NCBI RefSeq assembly: GCF_000524195.1
Contig: NW_020170438.1
Span: forward strand, 366,398-430,397
Direction: 5' to 3'
Source of the DNA: Echinococcus granulosus
Taxonomy: Eukaryota > Platyhelminthes > Cestoda > Cyclophyllidea > Taeniidae
DNA length: 64,000 nucleotides
Shown in pieces: positions 36,966-50,900 of the stretch. A program made the translations under genes and the position numbers. The notes under the pieces are model-generated. The model searched no databases. It saw only the letters and a list, made by a program, of their open reading frames with translations, and was not told the origin of the DNA. Every line of letters begins with the position of its first letter. Within the stretch, counting starts at the first letter, position 1.

Positions 36966-38939
36966 CTACAAAAGTAGAAGGTGGATAAATGAATATCTTT
37001 TAATATTAGGGGGTATATGCTCATAAACTGACAATTTCTTTGAGTTCAGATTTATTTAACGCACTTTCATGAATCCAAGCAATGTGTCTCTCTAGGGGGC
37101 CTTGATGTGAGAAAGATTTTTTGCAATACTGACATATACATTGTTGGCACCCTACAAAAGCAGAAGGTAAAGAGATTAATATGGTTCAATATAAGAGGGT
37201 TTGCGTCTTAAAAGTGACAATCATTATTATTTGGAAGTTAGGTAACTCACTCTCATGAGCCATAGTAATGTGCCCCTTTAAATAGCCTTGGTGAGAGAAG
37301 TATTTATTGCAGCGCTGGCAAACAAATGAACCCCTCCCTAAAAAATAAAATGTTGTAAGAGAGAAATGCACCCAAAAATATAGAAAGTTGATTTCACTTT
37401 CTAAAGCAGAATGAAATTTATTAACCTTTTCATTCCCGTGTACAGCCAAAATGCAGTCGTTAAGGATAATGGGTCTCGTAATAGAGTTATTGCAATACTG
37501 ATGGATAAATAATTGTCTCAATAAGAATGCAGCTTAAAGCTAAGAAATATGACTTGGATATATTTTCAAGGGATGCATGAATTGCAAAATGTGGTAGTTT
37601 AAATGGCGTCGTTGCGTGTGTGGTTTATGCAGTTGAAATCATCTAACATGTATCATATCAGGAAACTGAGAAAAACAGGTAGTGCTATTTTGATAAGAAG
37701 TTTCCTGCATTGCTGGAACAATGGTTCCAATTTTTTAAAAAATTAACAGAAGTTAAATTCTGCCTAATAAGGACTGATTGGCTCACTCAGTTACATGTTA
37801 GAAATGTAAATGCTTAACTTCCAGCGAAAAGTAAACGCTTTTGCGCAATGTGGACAATTGAAATGTCTTTTATGCAGAAAAATAGGTGAATTAATGGTAT
37901 TGGCTAAGAATCTCGGTAAACTTCAATAAATTTTTGAAATGGGTCAAATAAAATCGGCTGTGTCTAAAACCGAATTAGCACAATTTGGCAGAAAATTTTT
38001 TTTAAAAGAATCGCAAAAAATGCTTCAATTGTAGTTGTTCATCAAATTTATTTTGTATTGCTAGCATGTGATGGAGAGCAACATTTTCAGTTTAAATAAC
38101 AAAACATAAACAGTAGAGGAAATTCATTTCATCTCACTTTACAGACTCCAAACATCCTCTATCATAAATGGAGGGTACTACTTTCCATGTTTTTTTTGAA
38201 CCAAGTGTATTTTCTTACAAAAAGCACAAGCGAAAGCAAATAACGTCCTAATTTTTTAAAAGAAACTTTTACGTGCCTTTTACACTGGCTCACTCAAACA
38301 ACGGAATGCCAACCTTGCAGCATCTCAGGCAAGATTTTCTACCCATACAAAGTAGGTCTTTCAAATCCACAGTGTATAATGACCACTACAAAATATTATA
38401 CGTTAGTAACTCGTATCAATACCACATGCGGCCGCCTCTTCTCCTGCATGGCTTACAAAATATCTCAGATGCAGAAGTAAAGTAAAACCGGTTTGTTGGT
38501 AGACTGACTAGTCAGAACCGTGACAACAGCTAGTAGTCTATCATGTGATGAATGACGCTGATGTCCTTCTTACTCAATATGTGGCACTAAGGAACACAGT
38601 TGAAACATTTATAAACCTTAACACGTATCGGTGCAGTCTTTGCATTATACAGCATGACTGCCATTAAATTTGAGATGCAGGCGCAACACATTTTGTTGAA
38701 AAATACATTAGCAACTTGGATCATGTGACGGCTGCGAATTACAAAATACCTCTAGATGTCTTCGAATAGTAGGGATTCATTTTTTCGCTATAGCACGAAT
38801 GCGCAAGCACACAATGTATGCTACATCATAAGAAAGAGTATTGTCTACTTACCATGTTGGGAATGCTTCATATGTTGCAATATGTGCTTACATTTGGAAA
38901 AAGGCCTTCTGCATTTACGACATTGGAAGGGGTCTTGAC
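36879..38939 (-). CDS. C2H2 zinc-finger gene, internal exons only, one finger per exon
   Basis: Exons 38853-38939, 37251-37337, 37065-37151 and 36879-36965 are each 87 nt, begin and end in phase 1, have GT-AG borders and encode one finger. Spliced together they stay open. Fingers in order: FQCRKCRRPFS with H..H; FVCQRCNKYFSHQGYLKGH; CICQYCKKSFSHQGPLERH; and a last one (SPYCGKPFLRQKYLDRH) that has lost its first Cys. Neither end of the gene was found, so it may be a working gene with undetected outer exons or a decaying locus. Zinc-finger arrays of this type usually bind DNA; no target can be inferred. Confidence 0.6.
37065..37151 (-). CDS. C2H2 zinc-finger exon C (intact)
   Basis: Acceptor TTTTGTAG|GG, then CQQCICQYCKKSFSHQGPLE and RHIAWIHE, donor GAAA|GTGCGT. 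Close sister of exon B (shared SHQG and a matching intron). Confidence 0.8.
37251..37337 (-). CDS. C2H2 zinc-finger exon B (intact)
   Basis: Acceptor TTTTTTAG|GG, then RGSFVCQRCNKYFSHQGYLK and GHITMAHE, donor GAGA|GTGAGT. C-x2-C-x12-H-x4-H with the usual aromatic and leucine core residues. Confidence 0.82.
37434..37520 (-). pseudogene. Fossil zinc-finger exon in the array, splice sites lost
   Basis: The 87-nt slot 183 bp upstream of exon B aligns codon for codon. IHQYC replaces the C-x2-C start (Cys to His), the first zinc His is Cys (NDCILAVHG), AG at the acceptor is now AT, and GT at the donor is now AT. No stop is present. Confidence 0.6.
37787..37873 (-). pseudogene. Fossil zinc-finger exon, both His lost
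   Basis: Contains HFNCPHCAKAFTFRWKLSIY: the C-x2-C knuckle and Phe are clear, but the first His codon is TAC (Tyr) and the position of the second is TAA. The acceptor AG is missing. Confidence 0.5.
38853..38939 (-). CDS. C2H2 zinc-finger exon A (intact)
   Basis: Acceptor CTGCTAG|GT, then QDPFQCRKCRRPFSKCKHIL and QHMKHSQH, donor CATG|GTAAGT. Spacing is C-x2-C-x12-H-x5-H. It lies about 1.5 kb upstream of the tandem array and differs more from it than the array copies do from each other. Confidence 0.75.
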
Positions 38940-41900
38940 CTAGCAGATGACAAATATGTAAATGAGGGAATGGTACACTAATAAAAGAAATTAATTCCTC
39001 CTAGAGACTGTTTTTTGTTTATTTATATTGATTTAAATGCATGCAAAGTTGGAATGCAACAAAATAATATGAAACAATATGGGGACAGTGGAGAAAGTAT
39101 GCATTTAGCGGTAGAAACTGACATGATTTTTGAAGGAATGAGGATAAATTAGTTAGCGATACCATGTTTCGTAGGTTTTTCCAAGAAAAGCAGTCAAAGT
39201 TAGCACACACCGAAATGAAGTTAAACGAAACTTATTAAAGCTTCGTCACCATTAAACACAAGTCTCTTTCTTAACGAAATGTAGTTTGGCCAAATAGGAC
39301 GCTTTTTTTCTTTAAATCTTCACTCTGACTCAGTTATCGTAGTCTAATTTAGTAAGGCTAAAACAATAAATATTCCGCATCGCTTCAGTAAAAGCACTTG
39401 TGCATGTCACACTTTACGGGGGATGCCTTCACATTTTATTACAAACATTGAAGTTATCAATCATTGTAATGTCTACATCGACCCCGTTTCAAATAAAAAT
39501 TGCTATTTTACCAGTAAGGTAGCCATTAAGATCATTGCCTTCATTCAGCTATATGATTATGAAAATCACTTGGTTGTTTTGAATCAAAATAAAGAAGTAC
39601 TATTTTTTACAAAAAAAAACAAAGTTCCATCAATGATACAATTCATTTTGTATGAAGCAGTAAGTTCACGCCAATAAGAACAAACAAGTGGTATCGATGA
39701 CCAGTTCTACCATACATCAATATTTGTCAAACAAAAAACGAAATATGGAGAGAAGGAGAAACAAACTAGGAATTTGTGGTTTTGCATACACTTTTAAGAG
39801 AAAAGCAAAATTAATCCATAGTTCCCATTAGAATGATTACTGGCTGATAGAAATGTAAATACAAATTTCCACTCAGTTTAATAATCATTGAACACTGGTT
39901 AAAGATACTTCTCTTTTAAGCAAGAAGCAGTCCGTTTGGAAGCAGTATGAGTGTGCTTGAGTGCAGACTACTAACGTGACCCTCAGTTAAGAAGCCTTTT
40001 TACATTTAACCTCTTCTGACAGCTTTTTTCGGGTTTGAAGTAGAGCCAAACCCATCGACCTTTCAACGCAGGTCATGATTTGTTAATAAACCATTTCAGA
40101 TATAAACTACAGGAGTTTTATATTGTAACTCATTGTGTTTAGTCGAGGTATGTAGTACAAAAGGATAGTTGAAAAGGCCATCGCCGCATTTACCATTCCT
40201 TCCGTTTACATTTGTGGTATATGCTCGACTAGTTTGTCCATGAAATGTACAGCTGGATTTGGAAGCATGGGACCTTTTGGGGCTAATGTCCGTACATCTA
40301 TCTGTCTCTCGGTCTACCTACAATCTATCAACCTCAAACATCTAAATTAACCAAAAGAAGGAGATAGCCATAGGTAAGACAACAGACGTAAATCGAGATG
40401 GAGTAACCTAAATATGGACAACAGTCCGGATAGAGTGTTTAATAGACAGATGTTCTTCCTGTTGATTAATACTAAGAGCTTGTAGAATCTACGGTCCTAA
40501 AATTCGCATTTAGACTGAAAAAACAGCTGGTGTTAGTTCACTTTGAGATAGAAACAAATAAATATGAAAGCCTTCCTTTACTGTTTTACTTGGCTAAATA
40601 GTCAGAAGCAACTGTAATGGTTTTACTAAAAGATAAAAAGAGTGTTTTTGCTATTTTTGCTGTTCCTATTTTACTTATTACATACGAAGTGCTGGCGTCA
40701 CTAAAGGCTAGAGTAGTGGACAAAATTTAGCTTTCGCATTGCAATTGCTTTAATTGCCGTGGTTTAAGGTATTCACTTAAATTTTTTCTTCTGCCTTCCT
40801 TTCATATCGTATTGGCCATCTTTAGCCACCTCAAACTCCCTCTATCTATTAAAGTATTATTTTTTGTAATATAAGGCATCATACGTCTCAAAACTATCAA
40901 CAAAATTTGAATTTAGCGAATAAGAGGGCCGGTCATTAGGATACGGCAGAATACCAATTTTGGAGGCATTGAGTGTTAATGCTGGTCAAGAAGTACCCAC
41001 TGGTTAATAGCTGCCTTGATGGAGCAAAGGGTTCATAAAAGAATGGAGGTTAGGTGATGTCTGCTAGACCAGAGATTCAGCATAAGTGAATGTACCGCAT
41101 CGCATTGCTAAGCACCATCTCTTATTGCAAGGTGATGAAAGTGGCGGCCTACAATCGCAGCAGAGCCTTCAAAATCCTAGTGGTTGCGGTAGTCATGCAC
41201 ACCTGACTCACGAATGTTGGTGCTACACCAACGTCTAAACAGAGTAGCTGAAGAGACGAGGGCGTATCTACTTGGCACTACTTCACCAAGGACTGCTGCA
41301 TCAATATTTCTTCATCGACACTCTAATATGCAACCATGAGGTTAAAGAAATTGCAAAGAAGAGCTAAAACTACGTATCTGCAGTAAAATTTCGTGTGGGT
41401 CGAGCATTTGAAAGCTATTTCGCTCCTTTTTATTAGCTTCACTGCTTATGCATTGCAGAACATCTTGCCACATTATGCCACATACCCTCTCAACTTCTAA
41501 GCAGTGCTGAGTTATACAGGCACTTATGTTTCCACAGATTGTGCAGTTCAATTTCAACTATTCGACCAATCAGCCTCCTCAAGGTGCTGCTCTCTGATCG
41601 ACAAAACAGCGTGAGTAGTAATGAGATACTCTTGGTGCTACGGAAACATTTTATTTTAAAAACTACCAATTTGGAGGGCTTAATTCCCCTCGATTGCTCA
41701 CTGAATGTCCGGTCGGTCATGCGTCTCCAAGGGGAGATAACAATCAACGCAGGGTATAGTATGCAGTATGTAAAACATGAAAAACAGGAGTAGTAGATCT
41801 TACTATTTGGAAATCACTCAAAGATAGATGCAGGAATTCCTGGAAGATTCTTTCTTTCTAATTGTAAAGACTTACACGTCAGTGTTAGTTTTTGTACGTC

Positions 41901-44900
41901 AAGGTTGATTTAAAAATTTTTTAATGATTTTTATTACAAATAGTGCAACACTGTTTATCCTTACATCAACGGCGAAAGTGTCGGTTCCAAACGCCATGCA
42001 TGCATGGGCATAAGTGTGATTACATGTTTGTAAGCGCTACGCTTCTTAGGCGCACAACATTGCATTCCTGGAAGATAGTATCTACTTTCAACGCGCATGT
42101 TTGAGCTGAAGTGTGTGGTGCTTAAAAACCGTAGAATATTCCTTTCTTCGCAAAACACTATCATTTTCTTCGTCTTAGTGCGACATGTAAACCCAAATGA
42201 GGTCTAGTAGGAATAATTGGTTTAACCATCAGGTCCGTGGTAGTTTCCGCTTGGATTTTGTTCATTTTCGTTGTCGTTAGGTGTTGTTTTTAAGAAAATG
42301 CATTTACACATTGCAATGCAAACTGTAAAGCTGATATAGGATTTTCATTTACTCATTCACCCAAGCGCAGTTTTTATTTGCTCTTTCCTTCATGCTTCAT
42401 TTTGAACCTGAATGTTTCTCCTTAAATTTTAACGTTAGAAAAGGAATGTTTTTTCCCAAATGCAGTCAGAAAAAGGGCTTTAGAAGAATAGAGAAGAAGA
42501 ATAGTTTACTTAATGGATTAAAGTAGAAGGCATAGGTAAAGAATTGAGGCAGATTAGTTTTTGTTGCAAACAGATTTCCAGGTTTTGATTGCCAAAATCC
42601 TGCGATTCATCATCAATGTCAATCAAATTTGTGTTCCTTAACTCTGACTCCTGTTTATAGACTAGGAATTTGGACATCTGATGGAAGATAAAGGGGGCAT
42701 ATCAAACTTAAAATATCGTGCTTGCCAATTTCCCAAATCCACTTTTTCTCTCGCTGATGTATGATCTTCAGGTAGTGTGACGCATTGGCAAAAATCTTAA
42801 CCTAAACTAGTGATTTTACTTTAATTAATTACTAATCTGAGCTTTTAGCAGAAGTTTTTTAAAATAAGGCGAGCTATTGAAATATTAGTAAAAGGAATGT
42901 TTTTTCCCAATTGCACTTACAATGAAAGTTCATTTTCTTGTTAAACAGAGTACTAAAACTTTAGCAGAAGTGTACAAAAATTACTCTTTTTGTAATGATT
43001 TAAATGATAGGGAGGTAGAATTAATTTTAAATGGCTTATCCCTGTCAGCACATATGCATAAAATTGGTGCCGTAAAGTGAATGGTGTGAATGATGTAAAT
43101 CCCTCTCTTGGCAAACTGCAAAATAACTATTCTTTCAGGTACTAAGGGAAAAGAGGGTGCCATGACATCATGGGCCCTCCGTCAACCATCGAGAAAGATG
43201 AACGATGCATCACAAATACTACCGCAGCAATAACGACAAAGATGCCGGACGCTAAAATGGTTGTTTCTTTTATTTGCAGAATTTTCAGTGTAGTGCTCAT
43301 AACGGTTCATGGCGATCGAGGCACTAATTTTTAAAGTCGAACTTTTTCTGAACTATGCAAAAGCTTTGGGATTTTCAGGTCATGCACGCTACTTGGACAT
43401 CCTCAAGGTAATGAAGCGATAGAAAGGACGAATTGCGGTCTGACTGGAAAATTAGGGCTATCCCTAAGGATGCACAACTGGAAGAAAGGAATTAAGACCT
43501 CGGACGGTTTAATGCCACTTTGCGTACAGAGCTACAGTCCAGATATAAAGCGGTTTGCTACCGTCCAAGAGTGCACAAAGGGATTAAAAGAAAGCCCCTA
43601 GTTCTGAATCAGGCCAAGACTGCCACCTGGAATATACCGTGATCTTCATTATTCGCAAAGCGAAGATGCGTTTCGAGTGATGAATGTCACCCCATCAACA
43701 ATCTATCTGGACTTACTAAGTAGTTCAGTACTCAACTGATAACTGGTCATTGAAGCATAATATCCTTGTACAAAAGTACATTAAATGTTAGATACGAGGA
43801 CGAAGTTTACGCACTAACAGAAGAAAGGAAACCACTGTTAATAGTATGCTCAGAGAGCACCCATGATGAGAATTTCGAGGACTGTGCTTAAGAACACAAG
43901 GAGGCCAGGCTCAGTAATCCCCAGAGGAAACAGTGTACCCTAACCACCACACTCCGTAGATAGCATAATATATTCAGCGGTGATGCCTGCAAAACTCGAG
44001 ATAACCTTCCTTCCCCAACATTTTTATTTCCCTATTTTTTCGAGTATTCCACCTTTTAGTTTTCTAACTCTGTGACTTTATAGAAGATTTTACTTTATTT
44101 CGGAATTTCAATCACTGCAGGTCGTTATATTTCTGTTCACTCCCTCCTCATTCGCATATACGAGGCTAAACGGATAACCACTCATTGGCCAGGATCATTC
44201 AACGCCAGAATAACGCGTTAATTAGCAAGCCTAGCAACCAGGGTAGCGTCCGCATTTTGGACAATGGGTCATCCTTTTGCTAGGTTTGTACATTTTTGCG
44301 TATCCTTGCTCGCTTGTTCATGCACAGCGGCGGAAAGGATACCTTTGGAAACGAATAGAGGGCTGATAGCAGATGATAAACGATGGGAAGGGACCTGTTT
44401 TCGGTGCAGTTTCACGTGAATGGAAAGGAGAGAGGGGTACGTGTTCTGCGAATGGCATCTTGACCAACTGCGTTAGCAATGTGCTTGTCGCGACTCAAGG
44501 TAGTAGATGACGCGTATCGCGATGATACCGAGATATCGCCCAACGGCTGAATTCTTAGGGAGTCAACACACATCAACCTCCTCTCCGACTAGCTGAAGTC
44601 AACCTAATCTAAAAAAACATTCCAACCTGCTTAAGTAACGCATGGGCAAATGTAAGAAAAAGAAAACTACCTCCCAAGGTACAAGGTCAACAACACTACA
44701 CATGGCAAACGTACAGTTCGTAGGAAGTGGTGTTAAATAAAGGATAAATTAGAAACCAGAAGCACGGGTAGAGAAGAAGAATAATATTTACTAAAATGGA
44801 CAGAGGAGACCATTATCACTGCAGCAGAAGTCAGAAGAGATGCGCAGAAGGCGAATGGGAGTAAGGATTCAAGATGTTCGAGGGGACACTCATAGGTGGT

Positions 44901-47900
44901 GGAGGCTTGGCGAAACACGGAATATAGTGATGTCTGAATAATCACTGAGGTGCATTTAGCTGACCTTAAACAGCGGTGTGTGTCGAGTCAGTGGAAATAC
45001 AAGTCAGATTCGCTGCAAGAGTTAGTATTAGGGTTGAGGTATCCTTACATAGACGGGTATGGCCAGGTTTGGCATGGATCTACCACTCCATCGTTCAACC
45101 AGCCCCAGCGCATAGGCTTGCACACCCAAATGCGTTAGAGACCAACTATTTGGACTTTAAGTAGAGTTACAGCCTTTTCAGTGACCATTTACTCGGACAT
45201 TTGTGTGGAGAAAGGAAGGCAAGAAAGAATGGAAGGTGTAGTGAGCCAAAGTGCCTACCATCCTAATAGACTTCCTTACTGGCTGTCCTTCACTCCAACA
45301 GCCTTTCCATTGTCTTAATGGGCAAGTAGACCAGTGGTAGTTGGATGGAAATGGAGAGGAAGGTAACACAAAGAATTGCGGCATTTAAGCCGCATAGAAG
45401 GATACCGAGGTTCTACTTCTTTTACCACGTAACATACATTGAGAGGCTGAACCCAACTAGAAAGGGAAGAGTAAATGTGCAGAAAAGAAGAAATGCAGTT
45501 CCACTTACACAAAGCTCTCCACTGCATGTGTTCGACATAGGCACAGCAGTCACACCGTCCTTTGCTTCGGTATCTACCAGCGTAATCAATAAGTGCCTGC
45601 TCACCGCTTCCGCATTTCATTCGCAGTCGTCTTCTTCTGCCAGCGACTCTGATCTCTTATTTCCATCTCAAGGGGTACTTCGTTCCTTCAAGCTTCAATT
45701 AACATTTCTGAATAGAACATGAACCTGACGCGGAAACACCAGCACTTCAGCACCGAAAGGTGGTCAGTGTAATGCCTGCGCTTCACTATCAAGTGCAACC
45801 GGATGCTTGCAGTGAGTAACCTTAACTTTTCATTGGTTATCTGCGCACTGACACCAAATCGCGGAGAAGGTGAGCACGAGTGGATCCCCAAAGTACGATT
45901 AGAGCTGAGCAATCTAGTGGCAGCCTAGAATAGGAAAGCAAAGCGTCGGAAATTTTGAAAATACAGGAATGGAAAAATAGAAATAAGAATATATTCTGGG
46001 TGTTATGAGCGCCTTCAGAGTTCGTAATTTGTCCATACACATTTTTTATTCTATCGAGGGCATTTAAGCGTTTACAAACAACAAACGCTCAGCTTTCAAT
46101 ACTCTAGTTTGTGCAAACTGACGACAACCTGAGATGGAAATGTGAGAGTCTGCCCTCAAATTTGGGGATACGAGTGGCCCATCGGAAATGCCACAAGAAG
46201 GATCAGATCACAAATGCCTCAGGCTAGCATTAATGGTCTTCAGTCAGTACCTGGATCATTACTTTTTACAAAGAATAAAAGCGTGTTTGGCATAGTGTAC
46301 CTACTTAATTTCTGAAAGCGTCTAATTACCTAAAATAAGTTTGTCACAGACTGACAGGCAGGCACACAAGGTTATCTTTAATAAGAGTTCACCTTTTCTT
46401 TCTTTGCCCCAGAATCAATGCTTACTAAATGGCTTGAAGGGTTTTCAGTCAGCTTAGCCTGAAGCACATGAGTACTAGTTCTTCTCTGCACTGTTTGACT
46501 AAATACTGCCTTGTCATCTTGGATTTTAGTCAGTTGGAAGTACTGCAGTTGTTGGGTAATAACGCATCAGAGGGTATATAAGTAATAAAACCATTAAAGT
46601 GGCAAATAAACTAAATTTATGGAGAGGTATGCAATAGAGGCTGCACAGATGCCAATGGCTTATTACCTGCTCCGATTCAGGGGCAGCAGTTAAAATGAAT
46701 GGAGATTTGTGACCCATGACAATGTGCGTCGCCGCGTGTGTATATCGGAAGAAATTGTGAAAAAACTAGACGCTAGCTCACGACAGCCAGAAGGCCAAAA
46801 ATCTTTAGAAATGCGTAAATTCCTGAAGTCTGGAATGATGCAAAATGACATCACAGGTGGATGAATGGTTGGATAGGGAATTTTACTGCCCCATAGTGCA
46901 TGATAATACTGAAAGAAGGGACCTAGTATAGCTACAGAAACCTTCGGTGCCACCTAAAATTCACTGCAACTTCCATCAACAAACTGCCATGTGTAAGCTA
47001 TACAACTTTGTTTCCAAGCAATAGCCGTCCATCAAAGTAAAGTGCGATCGTGTAAAGTCACATCGCTTGCCGGACTTGGTGACAAATTTCACGTACTTAA
47101 GGAATAATCAGGCCACCGGTAGTGGCATAGACAGAGAATAATCATTAAGGGAGAACCAAAGTTGGTGCTAAAAAAGATTAGAGGCTACATAATACGTTTT
47201 TATTTTCAGCAAACAAAATAGAACGTCATCTACTCCGAGGAAAAAATGTACCCTAACCATACCTAACTCTGATTACTCTACCCCGTTGAAGGCATTACCA
47301 ATAAAGGAAACTCCTACCTACTCAATTTACTAGTTTGAAAGGAATGATGACTGAACCTACCACTTCTCCTACTGTGGGTGATTTACACAGAGTTAATTGT
47401 TGAGTTTGTAAATTTTTGCTCTTGAAAGTCCTTAAAGGAATGAATAGAATATGTAGATGGAAAGTGATATCCCCTGGATATGCTTACAACCTCCAAAAAA
47501 CGTCCCTGTATCGATTTCTCACTTTCTTTTTTCTGAATTTCCAACGCTTTGCCTTTTAAACCCTGCATTTTTTTAGAAGAGCTTATTTGATTGCAGATTT
47601 TTAGAATTGTAGGGAGTTCTACTCCTGTTCATTCCCTACTCATTGGCCCATGTTTAGCTGAGATATGCCGATTACGGACAGTTGACCACTCGAAGGTCGA
47701 GGTCATTTACCACCATATACACGCGTGATTGAAAGGGACACGAGCTCGAGGTAGCCTCAGCCATTTGGCCAATCAGTCGGTTGATTGGTCTATCATTTAG
47801 CTATAAGGACATGAAACTGTTGTGATATCCGCTACACCGCATGCGTAGAATAACAGTAATCTTGCGAGTTTTGCTTCAGCGTCTTCTGGCAATTAAAATA

Positions 47901-50900
47901 TATCGCAATTAAATTACCAATTAACTTAACCATAATTTTATTACAAATGTAATGTGCATTAGGATGTGGTGGACAGGAAAACCTATGGCTTGAAAGTTAA
48001 GAGCGAATGTGTTCTTTGCTGTATTAATATGCTTGATCATCAGGCGGTAAGCAGCTCCTACCTCTACATAATGAGGTTCCTCTATCAAAACCGAAGGTTA
48101 AATAGCTACGTGTTAAAGAAATTTACCAAGAGCAAGGGTAAAAAATGTATGATCATCGACTTACAAATTACAACTCAGAATTTACCCTGAAAATGCAACC
48201 CATTTACATATACATTTATGCATATGTCCATGTTGTCATGGGCCAAGTCAGTTGACGATTCGTCGAAGATGAGCCTTGTGGGATACACACCCGGGACTTT
48301 AATCCATGCATACAAGGCACGCCCGTCAATAAAATATCTGGCACTAGGCGGAAGACACATCGCATTAGCTTTGAATGCAATTCCGCCTAAATGGATGATG
48401 AGAAACTCTCATAATCCTTTCTAAGCTGCCGGCTGTGTAAAGGAAACACTGCCTTACATATGCAGAGAAAAAATAAGCATTTGAGACTAAGCGAACGTGC
48501 GTGTAAGCACCGCTGGGAGAAAAATCAAGCTCTGATCTGCCCTTCTTTGCTATATCTCACATGTTTCTGCCATGTTTTTACATCATACCTTCAGTAACGT
48601 AATAGCAATATCATTTTAGTGGAGAGCCGCCATGCCTAAGCGCCGAAGTATGCCAGCATAATGCCTAATGCCTTGCAGCTCTGGCACTGAAAGGATGCAA
48701 AAGAGAACGCCGCACTTTTCTGGAACTTCCATCCATAACATTAGCTGCCACAGCTCTTGTCCTCAGCACCTTTTGCCAAAATAATGAAGCACTATCCTAA
48801 AGAAGTTTTGTGAAAAGAGCCTATATCAAGAGTGGCTCGGAGTGATTTCTGAGGCTTGCAAGATGCGGTAAACGCGTACCCACCTCCCAATCAACCTGGA
48901 AGGGATAAGTCAGTGCAGCACAGTTCTCAATATTGCCGCAAAAGAGGCTACGGACATGAAAACTTCTAGTATACAAACCAACTATATAAAAGATTTCTCG
49001 CATTTGGGGACACAAAGCGAACCATTTAGCATCGGTATCTCGACAGCAGACCCTGCCCTACATCACCCTTAACTGCAAAATCTGTATTCGTGCTTCTTTT
49101 GCTTCAGTCCGTAATTGCACATAATCCTCTTCCAGTGTCACTCCAGCTTGAATTTGTCTCCTGCCAACATGCCGGTCTTTCCATTTACTAATTATTTTAG
49201 TACTGTAAACTGGAAAGCCCCATTTTGAATTGCATTATGCACATTTTTGCAAGAGGTTGTGCTATTTTTCTTTACAGTTTTGCATAAAACTTTCCGGAAT
49301 ATTTGTAACTAGTTAATCTGTTGTAAAAGTAATTTATTAATTGCTTAAATCAAATAATTGCCATGTTCCCTAAATGCACTTTGCATTATCTCGGAATAGG
49401 GATGATTGTAATCACGGAATTTTCTGAAAAGAACGAGATCCACAATCGATTTCACAGACAATTTTCTCTAATTAGTTACTTGCGACCTGGCAAATCTGCC
49501 AATTCATTAACCCGTGCCCCGTGCCAGGTCCCCTGCTGTCCAGCTTTCCAACAAATCCACACTGTAAACTGCATGCATGTGTGATTTTGCAGGAAGATGA
49601 CTACTGAGCATCAATCAGTAGCGCCAGCATTCTGCGGTAAAATTGCAATGACTGCAAGGCGAGATCTTCTACCGGTTTATTATGCGGCACTACGTAAGAA
49701 ATTAAGCCTAATTTAAATCTTTAAGTCCTTTTACTAGCTAATGCAACCTTAAGTTAAGGGGATCCATGTTGATTACAAGTGCGATAACATATCACGCAGC
49801 AGATGTTCATTATATAGAGGCACGTAAACTGCACATCAATCATTGCAATGGTAGTGAGGTAAATTTTTAGACAAGAGGGTATTTACAATGGTGACTTTTA
49901 ATTTTAAATTGGATGAAGGTGATCCTGTTAATTTTACGGCAAACCAAACTCTTCAATGCATTACATTGTGTAATAATTTTGGTAGAAGATGAGTCAGTAG
50001 GGTGTCAGGACAAATAACATACCGTGTGGCGTTTTGCAACCTCTGATAATTTAATGGCGGTGGAAATAAACTAAATTTACCCTTTGAAAATAAAAAGGTG
50101 AGCCTGAAATTTTACATATTTTGGCTTGAAATGTCCAATAATATTTTCCAGCGGTGCTTAGAAGCATGGTTTCCTGGAAAACTGCCTTACTTTTGCATTG
50201 AAGGGAACTACTAACCAAGATAAAATGCTAATAAATTGTAGTACCAAATGGTGGATTCTATGGAGAAGGCAATGGGTGACTCGAGGGTGGACACAGGTGG
50301 AGGAGGTGTGAAACCTCATCGTTGGATATGAGTTGAACAAGCCTACTAATCTGAAGGAGACAATGACGTTTGATGCTGTGGTGCAGCAACCATTCCAAGT
50401 GGATGCGGATGTGGCCTTAGGCAATTTATCAAATCACGCTACCGTCGTGCTAGGCAAGATGGAATCAAATACATCACGAATGAGCCCTCTGAAGGAGACT
50501 CTTATATCGCCACTATGACTGATGGCAAGCTATTGTCTGTAAGAAAATCTAAGGCCAAACTAACGGATAAAATGAGGAAGAAGGGATACACTGCTACGTT
50601 CTCTGTATTTGCTGACTAGTCTCCATCATATTATCACCTCTGGGTATTGACGGGACAGTCGACAACCGCATAATTATACAGGGAATAGAATACATACTTG
50701 AAAAATCAGGGTGCGATAAAACATAATTGAGTGATAGTAGATTTTTTATCGTCTACCTGAGGATGTCTGAAACGCTAAATAGCATATTTGTTTGCAGTTA
50801 TTCCATAAATTCCGGTCAAAATATTTAAGTTATAGGCATTCATTTGCCTACCATTGGCCACTAATAGGTCAAGATGATATAGAGTGCAACAAATCCATGA

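Larger units (their letters stand above)
36879..37337 (-). repeat. 186-bp tandem repeat of zinc-finger exon plus intron
   Basis: Exon starts at 37337, 37151 and 36965 are spaced exactly 186 bp. Each unit is an 87-nt exon plus a 99-nt intron, and the two introns are alike along their length (shared ATTGTCA, CCC..CT.ATATT and a CTTTTGTAG end). A decayed fourth start at 37520 is 183 bp further. This shows duplication of genomic segments, not only of coding sequence. Confidence 0.8.

Noticed and set aside
41961..42164. Minus ORF with CC and spaced His, considered as another decayed zinc finger
   Set aside because: The C-x2-C and H spacing do not fit and the 87-nt exon frame is absent.
45315..45722. 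Overlapping ORFs of 101 and 125 codons on opposite strands
   Set aside because: Both cannot easily be real, and neither shows motifs or exon borders.
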